Source: Alphaproteobacteria bacterium
GTDB taxonomy: Bacteria; Pseudomonadota; Alphaproteobacteria; Sphingomonadales; Sphingomonadaceae
Direction: 5' to 3'
NCBI GenBank assembly: GCA_028293055.1
Contig: JAQGLD010000432.1
Span: 1-9,544, forward strand
DNA length: 9,544 nucleotides
Shown here: one piece after another, positions 1 through 7,481 of the stretch
Position numbering within the stretch: the first letter of the stretch is position 1
Layout: each line of letters starts with the position of its first letter
Notes under the pieces: model-generated
What the model was told of the DNA's origin: nothing
Seen by the model: only the letters and a program-made list of their open reading frames with translations
The model's database searches: none
Program-made: the position numbers and the translations under genes

Positions 1-3
1 CGA

Positions 4-3000
4 TCAGAACTTCGCCTTGAAGCCCGCATAAACGAAGCGGCCGGTGTTCGAGTAGATGGCGTCGCCACCGCCGTTGCCCAGCAGACCGAGCGGAGGCATC
101 TTGTTGAGCAGATTGTCGACGCCAAGGTAGAAATTGTAGTTCTTGTCGACCTCGATGCCGAGGCGGACGTCGTGATACCAAACGGTCGGGTACCAGGCCG
201 GATCCGAATAATCGGGATCGTAGGCCGGGCCCTGAGGCGAATCGTGGGTCGCCTCGTAATCGGTCACCGTCTGCTTGCCGATGTAGCGAAGCTGGTAGCC
301 GAGGTTGACGTTCTTGTACTTCACATCCGCCGAAACGTTGAACGCATAGGCCGGATCCCCGAGCTCGCTCTTGATCCGCTCCGGGAGGGTCGGAGTGTCG
401 AAATAGGGGAAGTCGTTGCGGGTACGCACCCAGGTTCCGACGAAGTGCAGCTGGGCCGCCAGATCCGTCGAGAACTTGTGATTGTAGCTGACATCGACAT
501 CGAGACCCTTGGCCCGCAGACCCGCGAAATTGACGCTCGACTGCAGCAGCGCCGGGGAAGCGAAGAAGCCGCTAGCATCACGCGGGTTGACCAGCTTGCA
601 ATACTGATTGTCCAGCGTTGACGAATCGTAGCAGCTGTCGACGATCTGCTGCGCCGAGATCGCCGCGATGACGTTCTTGACCTTGATGTCGTAATAGTCG
701 GCAGTGATCGCCAGCCCCGAAATCCAGCGCGGCTGGATGACGACACCCACGGTATAGCTGTCCGAGGTCTCCGCCTTCAGGTTTGGATTTCCACCCGACA
801 GATACGACACGGTCGCCGCACGAGCCGGCGAATTGACGAAGGTCGTCGGGTCGAGGCCGATCGAACGGCAGTTCGCCTGGCGGTTCGCGCCATTGTTGGT
901 GCCGTTGGTGCTGAAGTTGGCATCGCACGGATCGTCGATCAATGCGAAGTTCTGCGACGGCGACGAGTAGAGATCGCCGAGCGTAGGCGACCGCACCGAG
1001 CGCGAGTAATTCGCCCGGAAGCGAATGTCGCGGATCGGCGCATAGACGACGCCGCCATTATAGGCGAACACCGTGCCGACGGCACCCTTATAGTCGGAGA
1101 CTCGTCCGGCGCCCTGCAGCGTGAGCTCCTGAGCGAATGGGAAGTCGCGAAGGATCGGGATCTCGATTTCGCCGAACGCTTCCTTAACGGCGAAGGACGG
1201 CGGGTTGAACGGAGCGATCGCGTTCAGGAAGGTCTGGCCCGAAGAGACCAGATCGTCGAAAGCGTAGCTGGCGGTCTCGCGCCGATACTCGCCGCCCAAG
1301 GCGAACTTGATCGGACCGCCCGGCAGCGAGAACAGTTGCGAGAGATCGCCGGAGACCGAAGCCGTCGCGTCGAGCTCGGTCGCCTTGCCGTGGTAGGTCG
1401 TATCCGCCATGAAATAGTTCAAAGCGGCCTGCGAGGGGTTGCCCTGGCCGAGCAGGTTGACGGGAACGCAGGCGGCATCGTCATTGGCGGTCGATGCGTC
1501 GGCGTTGATCCGGCAGACGATCTGGCCCGCGCTGTTGCGGGTCGCGTCGACCGCGTTGCGGAAGCGGCTCTCGATCCGGTTGTTCTGCGACAGCAAATAG
1601 TTGTTGAAGTGGCCGTAGTTCAGCGAGACATCATAATGCCAATCGTCGTTGAACGTGCCTTCGACGCCGCCGACGACCCGGAAGGTCTCGCGCTTGGCAA
1701 ACTCGCCGCGCGAACCGAGGTCGAGATTGTTGCGCTGGAGCCGGAAGAAGGTCGAGCCGGGCGCGAGCAGCGAGGTGATCGTCGCACGGGCAGCCGGATT
1801 CAGGAACGGATTGTCGAGCTGGATCGGGATGCCGGTCGAGTTGGACGCATAGGTAGCCGCCGCAGTAGCGCCCTGCGCTCCGCCCGAGGCGAAGGTCGGA
1901 GAGCTCTCCTGGACCGAATCGACGCGGACATATTTCGCCTCGATGTACGGCCGGAAGGCGTCGGACACATCGTAATGCGCGAGCAGGTTGACCGAGTAGC
2001 GCTTCAGGCCGGGCTCGAGCTGGCCGGTATTGTTGAGCGTCGAACCGCCGACTGCGCCGATTCCGTTGCCCGAACCGATTCCGCGAAGATCGGTCCCGTA
2101 ATTCGCTTCGCTGAGGTTGCCGTTCGGATCGAAGCGGAAGATGCGGGACAGGGTGGTACCCGGCTTGCAGGCGACGCTGCCGGTCAGGCAGCGGTTGGTG
2201 GTCGAACCATTATACGCGATGAACGTGCCGCCGTCTGAAGAGCCGAGGCTGTAGACGCCGCCATTGACGAACGTACGGTCCGGAGTGCCGTCATTGTTGA
2301 CCGGCGAGGTCAGCTGGAACTGGCGACGGCCGGTGAACGCGCCGGTGAACACCGGGCGATCGGTGTAATAAAGCGCGTTGTTCTGGGCATATTCGGCCGA
2401 CACGGCGATGTTGCCGCGGCCGTCCGCGAAATTCTGGCCCGCGGTGATGCTGCCGAAATAGGAGCCGGCATCGCCATGGGTGCTGACGCCGCCCTGGCCC
2501 TTCACCGAGATTCCCTGGAAGTCGCGCTTCGTGATGAAGTTGACGACACCGGCGATGGCGTCGGAGCCGTAGACTGCCGAGCTGCCGCCAGTGACGACAT
2601 CGACGCGGTCGATCAGGTCGACCGGGATGGTGTTGACGTCGACGCTGAACTCACCCTCGGAAGAGGTGATGTGGCGGCGGCCGTTGACCAGGACGAGCGT
2701 CCGGCTGGTGCCGAGATCGCGCAGGTTGAGCAGGTTGAGGCCGGTAGTGCCGATGAAGCGGGTCGAGTTCGCCTGGCTGAACGTAGAGGCGAGCGACGGG
2801 AGGTTGTTGAGCTGGTCGCCGATCGAGACGCTTCCGGTCGATAGCAATTCGTCCGCGGTCATCGAGGTGACCGGAACCGCCGATTCGAGGGCCGGGCGGC
2901 GGATGCGCGAACCGGTGACGACGATTGCCTCGGTCGTGCCGCTGTCGTCGGCTGCAATGCCGTTATTGTTGGTGTCGGCGGTCTGCGCGTCGACGGCGGT

Positions 3001-3111
3001 CGCCTGGGCGGTGGCGTCCTGAGCATGAGCGGGCGCAACTGCGCCGAAGGTGAGTCCAATGAACGTAACGGAGGCCACGGCAGTCGTGCCGAGGAGGCCG
3101 GATTTCTTCAT
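4..3111 (-). CDS. TonB-dependent outer-membrane receptor
   Basis: This is a complete 1,035-residue TonB-dependent receptor that would import an unidentified substrate across the outer membrane using TonB-ExbBD energy. Seen: an N-terminal signal peptide with likely cleavage after AHA at residue 30, then an Asp/Thr/Asn-rich linker. A TonB-box-like segment EAIVVTGSRI follows at 61-70, with a plug domain over about 75-200 containing LVLVNGRR, IDRVDVVTGGSSAVYGSDAIAGVVNF-type motifs. The rest is a large barrel ending in an aromatic residue (GFKAKF). Four cysteine pairs (308/315, 533/548, 729/748, 827/838) sit in Asn/Asp-rich stretches and probably form disulfides in outer loops. The start is supported by AGGGA seven bases upstream of the ATG. 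Length and style fit large sphingomonad receptors; no heme or siderophore signature identifies the ligand. It lies downstream of the thiolase, same strand, with 176 bases between, probably its own unit. Confidence 0.95.
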   Translation of the reverse strand: MKKSGLLGTTAVASVTFIGLTFGAVAPAHAQDATAQATAVDAQTADTNNNGIAADDSGTTEAIVVTGSRIRRPALESAVPVTSMTADELLSTGSVSIGDQLNNLPSLASTFSQANSTRFIGTTGLNLLNLRDLGTSRTLVLVNGRRHITSSEGEFSVDVNTIPVDLIDRVDVVTGGSSAVYGSDAIAGVVNFITKRDFQGISVKGQGGVSTHGDAGSYFGSITAGQNFADGRGNIAVSAEYAQNNALYYTDRPVFTGAFTGRRQFQLTSPVNNDGTPDRTFVNGGVYSLGSSDGGTFIAYNGSTTNRCLTGSVACKPGTTLSRIFRFDPNGNLSEANYGTDLRGIGSGNGIGAVGGSTLNNTGQLEPGLKRYSVNLLAHYDVSDAFRPYIEAKYVRVDSVQESSPTFASGGAQGATAAATYASNSTGIPIQLDNPFLNPAARATITSLLAPGSTFFRLQRNNLDLGSRGEFAKRETFRVVGGVEGTFNDDWHYDVSLNYGHFNNYLLSQNNRIESRFRNAVDATRNSAGQIVCRINADASTANDDAACVPVNLLGQGNPSQAALNYFMADTTYHGKATELDATASVSGDLSQLFSLPGGPIKFALGGEYRRETASYAFDDLVSSGQTFLNAIAPFNPPSFAVKEAFGEIEIPILRDFPFAQELTLQGAGRVSDYKGAVGTVFAYNGGVVYAPIRDIRFRANYSRSVRSPTLGDLYSSPSQNFALIDDPCDANFSTNGTNNGANRQANCRSIGLDPTTFVNSPARAATVSYLSGGNPNLKAETSDSYTVGVVIQPRWISGLAITADYYDIKVKNVIAAISAQQIVDSCYDSSTLDNQYCKLVNPRDASGFFASPALLQSSVNFAGLRAKGLDVDVSYNHKFSTDLAAQLHFVGTWVRTRNDFPYFDTPTLPERIKSELGDPAYAFNVSADVKYKNVNLGYQLRYIGKQTVTDYEATHDSPQGPAYDPDYSDPAWYPTVWYHDVRLGIEVDKNYNFYLGVDNLLNKMPPLGLLGNGGGDAIYSNTGRFVYAGFKAKF

Positions 3112-3124
3112 TCCAATTTCCCTG
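3112..3124 (-). promoter_or_regulatory. Ribosome binding site of the TonB receptor
   Basis: On the minus strand the sequence before the ATG at 3111 reads AGGGA followed by seven bases (AATTGGA). This is a good Shine-Dalgarno match at good spacing and fixes the receptor start at the methionine of a typical Lys-Lys signal peptide. The promoter itself, somewhere in 3125-3260, could not be recognised. Confidence 0.6.
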
Positions 3125-3261
3125 CATCTGTGAACCGCCCGGGGGGCAGGCGGCGAAGCGCGGGGCGTGAGAGGAAAAGCCGGCCTACATCAAGGCGTTG
3201 GCCACTCAGAATTGCGAATTACGTTCGAAGTGTAGCAGCTAAGACACAGAAATATTTGGAT

Positions 3262-3283
3262 AATACCGTAGTCGCACGGTATT
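3262..3283 (-). terminator. Inverted repeat, candidate terminator after the thiolase gene
   Basis: AATACCGT and ACGGTATT form a perfect 8-bp stem around a 6-base loop, starting five bases after the thiolase stop codon on the minus strand. The bases after the stem (ATCCAAATATTTC) are A/T-rich but are not a clean run of T. It may act as a weak intrinsic terminator or as an operator upstream of the receptor gene. The rest of the 176-base gap (3112-3287) shows no gene. Confidence 0.4.
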
Positions 3284-3287
3284 CGGC

Positions 3288-4463
3288 TCAGTCTCGTTCG
3301 ACGCAGACCGCAATCCCCATCCCGCCGCCGATGCAAAGGGTTGCGAGGCCCTTCTTGGCATCCCGGCGGCGCATTTCGTGGAGCAGGGTGGTGAGCACCC
3401 GTGCGCCCGAAGCGCCGATCGGATGGCCGATTGCGATCGCGCCGCCATTGACATTCACCCGATCGGAATCCCAGCCGAGCTCCTTGCCAACCGCCATTGC
3501 CTGCGCCGCGAAGGCTTCGTTGGCCTCGATGAGGTCGAGGTCGCCGATCGACCAGCCCGCTTTCTCGAGCGCCTTGCGCGACGCCGGCACCGGGCCGATG
3601 CCCATGATCGACGGGTCTACGCCGGCCGAGGCCCAGCTGACGATCCGCGCAAGCACTGGCGAGCCGCGGCGCTCGGCCTCCTCGCGGCTCATGATCACCA
3701 AAGCGGCGGCGCCGTCATTGAGTCCGCTGGCATTGGCAGCGGTGACCGTGCCGTCCTTCTTGAAGGCGGGGCGGAGGCCCGAGACTCCGTCGAGGGTTGC
3801 GCCGGCGCGGATATATTCGTCCGCATCGACGATCGTGTCGCCCTTGCGGCCCTTGATCGTGACCGGAGCGATCTCGTCCTTGAAGCGGCCCTCGGCCCGC
3901 GCTTTCTCCGCCTTGTTCTGGCTGGCGACTGCGAAACCGTCCTGGTCGCCGCGGGTGATCTGATATTGCTCCGCGAGGTTCTCCGCGGTGATCCCCATAT
4001 GATAGCCGTTGAACACGTCGGTCAGGCCATCCTTGATCATCGTGTCGACCATGCTCAGGTCGCCCATCTTGGTGCCCGGACGCAGATTCTGGGCATGGGC
4101 GGACATGCTCATGCTCTCCTGGCCGCCGGCGACGACGATGGTGGCGTCGCCGGTCTGGATCGCCTGCGATGCGAGCGCGACCGCGCGAAGGCCGGAGCCG
4201 CACACCTGGTTGACGCCCCAGGCAGGAACCTCCTTCGGAACGCCGGCCGCCATCGACGCCTGGCGCGCCGGATTCTGCCCCTGGGCTGCGGTCAAAACCT
4301 GGCCAAGGATCACCTCGGAGACGTCCTCGGGCGAGACGCCGGCTTCCTCGAGCGCCGCCGCGATCGCGATACGGCCCAGCTCATGGGCGGGCGTGGAAGC
4401 GAACGCGCCGAGAAAGGATCCGACCGGAGTGCGCTTTGCGGCGGTGATCACGACTTCGGTCAT
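3288..4463 (-). CDS. phaA: Acetyl-CoA C-acetyltransferase (thiolase, PhaA/AtoB type)
   Basis: This 391-residue biosynthetic-type thiolase condenses two acetyl-CoA to acetoacetyl-CoA, the first step toward 3-hydroxybutyrate and PHA; the reaction also runs backward in degradation. All catalytic features are visible: the nucleophile Cys88 in VCGSG, NEAF at 315-318, His347 in [10 protein letters not shown], and the second active Cys377 in CIGGG. The length equals the usual 390-394 of the family. The start is supported by AGGAGA five bases before the ATG. It follows the PhaC-like gene by 42 bases on the same strand, so the two are probably co-transcribed, with phaR divergent just beyond. The neighbourhood argues for a PHA role over general beta-oxidation, but the substrate range (acetoacetyl-CoA against longer 3-ketoacyl-CoA) cannot be settled from motifs. 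The symbol phaA is given from family and context; atoB would describe the same enzyme. Confidence 0.95.
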   Translation of the reverse strand: MTEVVITAAKRTPVGSFLGAFASTPAHELGRIAIAAALEEAGVSPEDVSEVILGQVLTAAQGQNPARQASMAAGVPKEVPAWGVNQVCGSGLRAVALASQAIQTGDATIVVAGGQESMSMSAHAQNLRPGTKMGDLSMVDTMIKDGLTDVFNGYHMGITAENLAEQYQITRGDQDGFAVASQNKAEKARAEGRFKDEIAPVTIKGRKGDTIVDADEYIRAGATLDGVSGLRPAFKKDGTVTAANASGLNDGAAALVIMSREEAERRGSPVLARIVSWASAGVDPSIMGIGPVPASRKALEKAGWSIGDLDLIEANEAFAAQAMAVGKELGWDSDRVNVNGGAIAIGHPIGASGARVLTTLLHEMRRRDAKKGLATLCIGGGMGIAVCVERD

Positions 4464-4477
4464 GCTGAGTCTCCTAG
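4464..4477 (-). promoter_or_regulatory. Ribosome binding site of the thiolase gene
   Basis: AGGAGA lies five bases upstream of the ATG at 4463 on the minus strand, a near-consensus Shine-Dalgarno sequence. It sits in the 42-base gap after the PhaC-like stop codon, so the thiolase can be translated efficiently from a shared transcript. Confidence 0.6.
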
Positions 4478-4505
4478 CTTCGAGGTCTGCGGGTTCGCGA
4501 GGCCC

Positions 4506-5594
4506 CTAGCAGCTTGGCCGCAACCCGAAAAGCCAGTCGGAAAGCGGGTGCCACAGTGCCTGGCGGGCGCTGGAGCCGACGATCATGCCGACATGACCCT
4601 GGGCGAGATCGAGCCTTTCGCCGATCGCCGCGGCGCTGGCCGCCGGGACGATGCGGTCGCTACGCGAGACGATGTCGAGGATCGGGCAGGCGAGGGCCGC
4701 CGGGTCGACAGCCCTGCCGGCGACCCGCCAGGCACCGCGCCCTGGCGTGTCGTCGCCAAAGAAGCCCTCGAACAGCTCGCGGGCAGCGGCCTCGGTCAGC
4801 GGAGGCCCGTCATTCGCCCAATCCTCGAGCAGAACGAAGCTCCTCGCCTCCGCGCTTCCCGGCTCCATGTCTGCGAAGGCCGTGAACTTGGCGACGGTGC
4901 GCGCCGGATCGAGGTTCCAGAACGCGCTCTGCAGCGCTTCCATCGGCAGCATTCCGAGCGACTCGGCGGTCGGCCTGGCCTGCGCCCACAGCCGCGCCAG
5001 CGCAGCTCGCGACTCGTCCGGAAAGCCTCCGAAATGCCAGGGCGCCGCGATCAGGACGAGCCCCTCGACCGGCCTCAGAGCCGCCGCGGCGATCGCCATT
5101 GTGCCGCCAAGGCAATAGCCCGCGAGCACCGGCGGCGCGTCGAGCCCGTCGAGCAGTGGGAGCAGGAGCCGTTCGACATGCCCGGCGATGTCGAGGGCCT
5201 TGCGGCTCTCGCCAGGCCAGCCCCAGTCGAGCAGCAGCGGCCGATGGCCCTGATCGGCAAGCCAGCGAAGCAGGGATTTCTCGCGCGACAGATCGAGGAT
5301 GTTGGGCGGATTGATCAGCGACGGGATGAAGACCAGCGGGACTCCGCTGCCGCCATAGCCGCGAAGGGTGGCTCCGCCGAGCTCAGCGACGACGGCCGGG
5401 GGCGGAGGCGGGCTACTGCGCTCCGCTTCCTGGTAACGCCGCAGGCCGCTCAGCGCCCTGGCCAGGGCAGAGGTGTCGCCAGCAGTTTCGCTGCGCAGCA
5501 ATTGCAGAAAACCGGGGAGTGGCCGGGGTCTGTGTTGCGGTGCGGCAAGCTTTGGTGCTAGTGCGGAATCTCCGGCTTCGAGGAAATTGTTCAT
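4506..5594 (-). CDS. Short PhaC-like alpha/beta-hydrolase with cysteine lipase box
   Basis: This 362-residue protein has the catalytic core of PHA synthases. Seen: a segment IPSLINPPNILDL at 90-102, which resembles the PhaC motif before the active site. The lipase-like box GYCLGG has Cys161 as presumed nucleophile, and Asp313 (SRSDRIVP) and His334 (GHVGMIVG) complete the triad in the family order Cys-Asp-His. A proline run lies at 62-66. Class I synthases are near 570-600 residues; this protein lacks the long N-terminal domain and is close to class III PhaC in size, but no PhaE-like gene is nearby. It may polymerise or hydrolyse hydroxyacyl thioesters or esters, or be an acyltransferase; true synthase activity is not shown. 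The ATG at 5594 is chosen because the upstream options (5630, 5633) have no ribosome site and lie deeper inside phaR. Upstream of 5594 only a weak GAAG is seen. It heads the thiolase transcript. Confidence 0.9.
   Translation of the reverse strand: MNNFLEAGDSALAPKLAAPQHRPRPLPGFLQLLRSETAGDTSALARALSGLRRYQEAERSSPPPPPAVVAELGGATLRGYGGSGVPLVFIPSLINPPNILDLSREKSLLRWLADQGHRPLLLDWGWPGESRKALDIAGHVERLLLPLLDGLDAPPVLAGYCLGGTMAIAAAALRPVEGLVLIAAPWHFGGFPDESRAALARLWAQARPTAESLGMLPMEALQSAFWNLDPARTVAKFTAFADMEPGSAEARSFVLLEDWANDGPPLTEAAARELFEGFFGDDTPGRGAWRVAGRAVDPAALACPILDIVSRSDRIVPAASAAAIGERLDLAQGHVGMIVGSSARQALWHPLSDWLFGLRPSC
5491..5575. promoter_or_regulatory. Candidate phaR promoter/operator region with TGC-rich repeats
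   Basis: The 100 bases before phaR lie wholly inside the first codons of the PhaC-like gene, so any phaR promoter must be here. The stretch contains a perfect CTGCGCAG palindrome at 5491-5498, a further GCAG at 5504-5507, a tandem TGCGG-TGCGG at 5536-5545, and TGC again at 5556 and 5562. PhaR proteins are known to bind TGC-rich DNA with CTGC and GCAG half-sites about three to four bases apart; no copy with exactly that spacing is present. Autoregulation here is an inference. No clear -35/-10 pair was recognised. Confidence 0.25.
5579..5592 (+). promoter_or_regulatory. Ribosome binding site of phaR
   Basis: GAGGA at about 5580-5584 precedes the phaR ATG at 5593 by eight bases. This decides the start: it gives a 180-residue protein beginning just ahead of the conserved DNA-binding segment and discards 40 upstream codons that only shadow the opposite gene. 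Confidence 0.6.
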
Positions 5595-6135
5595 GGCAGC
5601 TTCGGCTTCCGACGACGATGTGGTGATCATCAAGAAATATGCGAACCGGCGTCTCTACGACACCGAAAGCTCCTCCTACATCACGCTCGAACGACTCGCC
5701 GAGATGGTCCGCCAGAAACGCGAGTTCAAAGTCGTCGACGCCAAGACCGGCGAGGACATAACTCATAACGTCCTCACCCAGATCATCATGGACGAGGAAT
5801 CGCGCGGAAGCACGATGCTGCCGATCAATTTCCTGCGCCAGCTGATCGGCATGTACGGCAATTCGATGCAGTCGATGCTCCCGCAATATCTGGAAGCCTC
5901 GATGGAAGCCTTCCAGCGCAATCAATCCCAGTTTCGCGACGCGCTCGCCGGAGCTTTCTCGGGCGGCCCTTTCGCGGAGATAGCGCGCCGCAACATGGAA
6001 TTGTTTCAAACCGCGGCTGCGGCCGGCGAAGCTCCGGAGGGCGAGAGCGCCGGGGCCGGGCGCGACGACGAGATCGAACGCCTGCGCTCCGAACTCGCGG
6101 CGCTCCAGGCCAAGGTCGAGAAGCTGGTCAAATAA
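5593..6135 (+). CDS. phaR: Polyhydroxyalkanoate synthesis regulator PhaR
   Basis: This 180-residue protein is a PhaR-type regulator. In this family the protein represses phasin and its own gene, binds PHA granules or polymer, and leaves DNA when polymer forms. Seen: residues 10-70 carry the characteristic PHB/PHA accumulation regulator DNA-binding domain (VVIIKKYANRRLYDT, then SSYITLERLAEMV and VVDAKTGEDIT). Residues 73-115 match the following PHB_acc repeat (LPINFLRQLIGMYGNSMQSMLPQYL). An Ala/Gly/Glu linker at about 141-157 leads to a C-terminal heptad-like helix (158-180, DEIERLRSELAALQAKVEKLVK pattern) suited to oligomerisation. Length is normal. It is divergent from the PhaC-like/thiolase pair, and its start codon overlaps that of the PhaC-like gene in the shared CATG, which points to co-regulation. 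A small membrane-protein gene follows after 30 bases. Confidence 0.95.
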   Translation: MAASASDDDVVIIKKYANRRLYDTESSSYITLERLAEMVRQKREFKVVDAKTGEDITHNVLTQIIMDEESRGSTMLPINFLRQLIGMYGNSMQSMLPQYLEASMEAFQRNQSQFRDALAGAFSGGPFAEIARRNMELFQTAAAAGEAPEGESAGAGRDDEIERLRSELAALQAKVEKLVK

Positions 6136-6165
6136 GCCTGCTCACCGCGCAGCAACCGAGCGGAA

Positions 6166-6369
6166 ATGCTTGAAGATCTTGCCCCGGCCCAGATCCTCTG
6201 GGCTGCCGCAATCCTGCTGTTCCTGGTCGCGGCCTTCGCTGCCTGGGCCGAATATCGCCGAACCCGGCGCCGCAATCTCGATCGCCCGGGCCTGATGCCC
6301 TGGAATCTGATCCAGTTCCTCGCCTTCCTATGCGCGATCGCGGCGGCCGGGCTCGCGATCAAGCTTTAG
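6166..6369 (+). CDS. Small two-helix membrane protein, unknown function
   Basis: I do not recognise this 67-residue protein. Two hydrophobic helices are clear, about residues 9-28 and 48-65, joined by a strongly basic loop (RRTRRRNLDR at 31-40). By the positive-inside rule the loop is cytoplasmic and both ends face the periplasm. There is no signal peptidase site and no cysteine cluster. The ATG is preceded by a weak purine-rich GAGCGGAA. It starts 30 bases after the phaR stop on the same strand and is probably read on the phaR transcript. A functional link to PHA metabolism is not shown; it may be a passenger. Codon use and hydrophobic pattern look genuine, and no competing reading frame on either strand is better. 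Confidence 0.7.
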   Translation: MLEDLAPAQILWAAAILLFLVAAFAAWAEYRRTRRRNLDRPGLMPWNLIQFLAFLCAIAAAGLAIKL

Positions 6370-6397
6370 AGGCGGGACCTGGTCGGTCTCGATCCCT

Positions 6398-6414
6398 GGC
6401 CGCCCCCGGCGGCC
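6398..6414. terminator. GC-rich hairpin between convergent genes
   Basis: GGCCGCC and GGCGGCC form a perfect 7-bp stem around CCC in the 51-base gap between the convergent small membrane protein gene and the RadC-like gene. There is no T run on either strand, so it is at best a hairpin that helps termination in both directions. Confidence 0.4.
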
Positions 6415-6420
6415 CCGGCC

Positions 6421-7185
6421 TCACATCAGCCCCAGCGCCTTGAAGCTGCACGAACCCGAGCGGGCGAGGATGATATGGTCGTGAACCTCGATCTCGAGCA
6501 GGCGGGCGGCGAGGATCGTGCTCGCTGTCGCCTCGACATCGCCGCGGCTCGGATAGGGATCTCCCGAGGGATGGTTGTGGACGAGAATCAGGCCCGAGGC
6601 GCCGAGCTGCAGCGCGCGCCGCATGATCTCGCGCGGATAGACCGGGGCCTCGAGGATCGATCCGCGGCTGACGATCTCATCCTTGATCAGCCCGTTGTGC
6701 GAATCGAGGAAGAGCACCCGGAACTGTTCATATCGCGAGCGGCCCTGATCGAGCATCAGATAGTCGAGAAGCGCCTGCGAGTCGGAGAGGACCGGAGTCG
6801 CGCAGGCTTCGCGTCTCAGCGCCTGCAGCATCGCTTCGCGGATCAGCGCAAGCCAGGCCGCCGGTTCGCTCGAATCCATGGTCTGGGAGACGAGATCGGG
6901 CTCTGCGGCGAAGATCCCGGCGAGGCTCCCGAACTCGGCGATCAGTCGGTCGGAGCAGCGGCCGGAGTCGGCGTGCGCGACGGGAGCCAGGAGCGCGTCC
7001 AGGATCCGTCTTTCCCGAACTTCCTCAGCCGCTGCTGGTGCCGCCAGGTCGCAGCCGCCAGCAATGCCACCATGGGATAGCCCCAGAAAGCCAGCAGGAC
7101 TGCATAGGCCCACGGAATCACATGCGGATTCACCGCTTTCGCCCCATGGCCCGCCACCGCCACTCCTTGGAGAGCAGTCATCCAT
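6421..7185 (-). CDS. radC: RadC-like JAB/MPN domain protein
   Basis: The C-terminal half is a clear RadC-type JAB (MPN+) domain with a full metal-binding JAMM set. Numbered from the ATG at 7185 (254 aa), Glu170 (KDEIVSRG) is followed by His203 and His205 in HNHPSGDPYPSRGD and by Asp216. A further HDHIILA motif lies near 235. RadC proteins are linked to recombination and natural transformation, but their biochemical role is unsettled. The N-terminal part keeps a helix resembling the family's FGSLAGIFAA at about 85-94, yet the helix-hairpin-helix GxG turn expected after it is replaced by SSEPAAW, so DNA binding there may be lost. The start is uncertain. Recognisable homology begins near residue 55, inside the upstream membrane-protein gene in another frame, and no ATG lies between 7185 and 6879. 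GTG at 7113 is an alternative. It is probably the last gene of the minus-strand series. Confidence 0.85.
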   Translation of the reverse strand: MDDCSPRSGGGGPWGESGESACDSVGLCSPAGFLGLSHGGIAGGCDLAAPAAAEEVRERRILDALLAPVAHADSGRCSDRLIAEFGSLAGIFAAEPDLVSQTMDSSEPAAWLALIREAMLQALRREACATPVLSDSQALLDYLMLDQGRSRYEQFRVLFLDSHNGLIKDEIVSRGSILEAPVYPREIMRRALQLGASGLILVHNHPSGDPYPSRGDVEATASTILAARLLEIEVHDHIILARSGSCSFKALGLM

Positions 7186-7430
7186 AACGGCCAATACCTT
7201 TCAGCCCGAAGCGCAACCGCGAGCAGGCCCAGAAACAAGGCTGCATCGACCAGCAGCACGCCCATTTCGACATCGTGAAAGCGAACGGGCCGTGCGGCCT
7301 GAGCGAGCAAAGTCGCCAGCACCGCCGCCATTAGGAGCAAGGCTACGGCCCGTTCCGGGCCACCGCCTTTCCTCAGGGCGTAGGCGGCGCTGGCGGCGAG
7401 GACGAGAAAGAAGAAAACCATGCGAAGCAT
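6942..7430 (-). CDS. Multi-helix integral membrane protein, unknown function
   Basis: This 162-residue protein is strongly hydrophobic with four or five predicted membrane helices: about 3-19, 27-45, 56-75, perhaps 82-98, and 105-128. It ends in a basic then Pro/Ala-rich cytoplasmic-looking tail (TWRHQQRLRKFGKDGSW onward). I do not recognise a family. The regular helix spacing with charged or glycine/proline turns (RKGGGPE, ARPVRFHD, RAERYW) supports real coding. No convincing ribosome site precedes the ATG at 7430; a second ATG three codons later is equally possible. The last 80 or more bases overlap, in a different frame, the N-terminal codons of the RadC-like gene, so translational coupling is likely. 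The upstream coiled-coil gene ends 51 bases before it on the same strand. Confidence 0.75.
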   Translation of the reverse strand: MLRMVFFFLVLAASAAYALRKGGGPERAVALLLMAAVLATLLAQAARPVRFHDVEMGVLLVDAALFLGLLAVALRAERYWPLWMTALQGVAVAGHGAKAVNPHVIPWAYAVLLAFWGYPMVALLAAATWRHQQRLRKFGKDGSWTRSWLPSRTPTPAAAPTD

Positions 7431-7481
7431 CTTCGCAACGCACCATGGCTTCGGCCTCTCGTCAAGCGGCGCTCCGCCGGG

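Noticed and set aside
1336..2238. Plus-strand open frame of 300 codons inside the receptor gene
   Set aside because: Antisense shadow of the TonB receptor barrel; composition is Val/Arg/Asp-repetitive and no ribosome site or motif supports it.
3378..5561. Very long plus-strand open frame (727 codons) opposite the thiolase and PhaC-like genes
   Set aside because: It runs exactly antisense to two well-recognised enzymes, is Arg/Asp/Ala-rich with no family resemblance, and is the kind of open frame expected opposite GC-rich coding DNA.
5473..5592. Upstream 40-codon extension of phaR
   Set aside because: The extra residues show no similarity to PhaR N-termini, and a good ribosome site sits just before the ATG at 5593.
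5413..6009. Minus-strand open frame opposite phaR
   Set aside because: It overlaps both phaR and the PhaC-like gene in another frame, with no recognisable domain; the overlapped proteins are clear family members.
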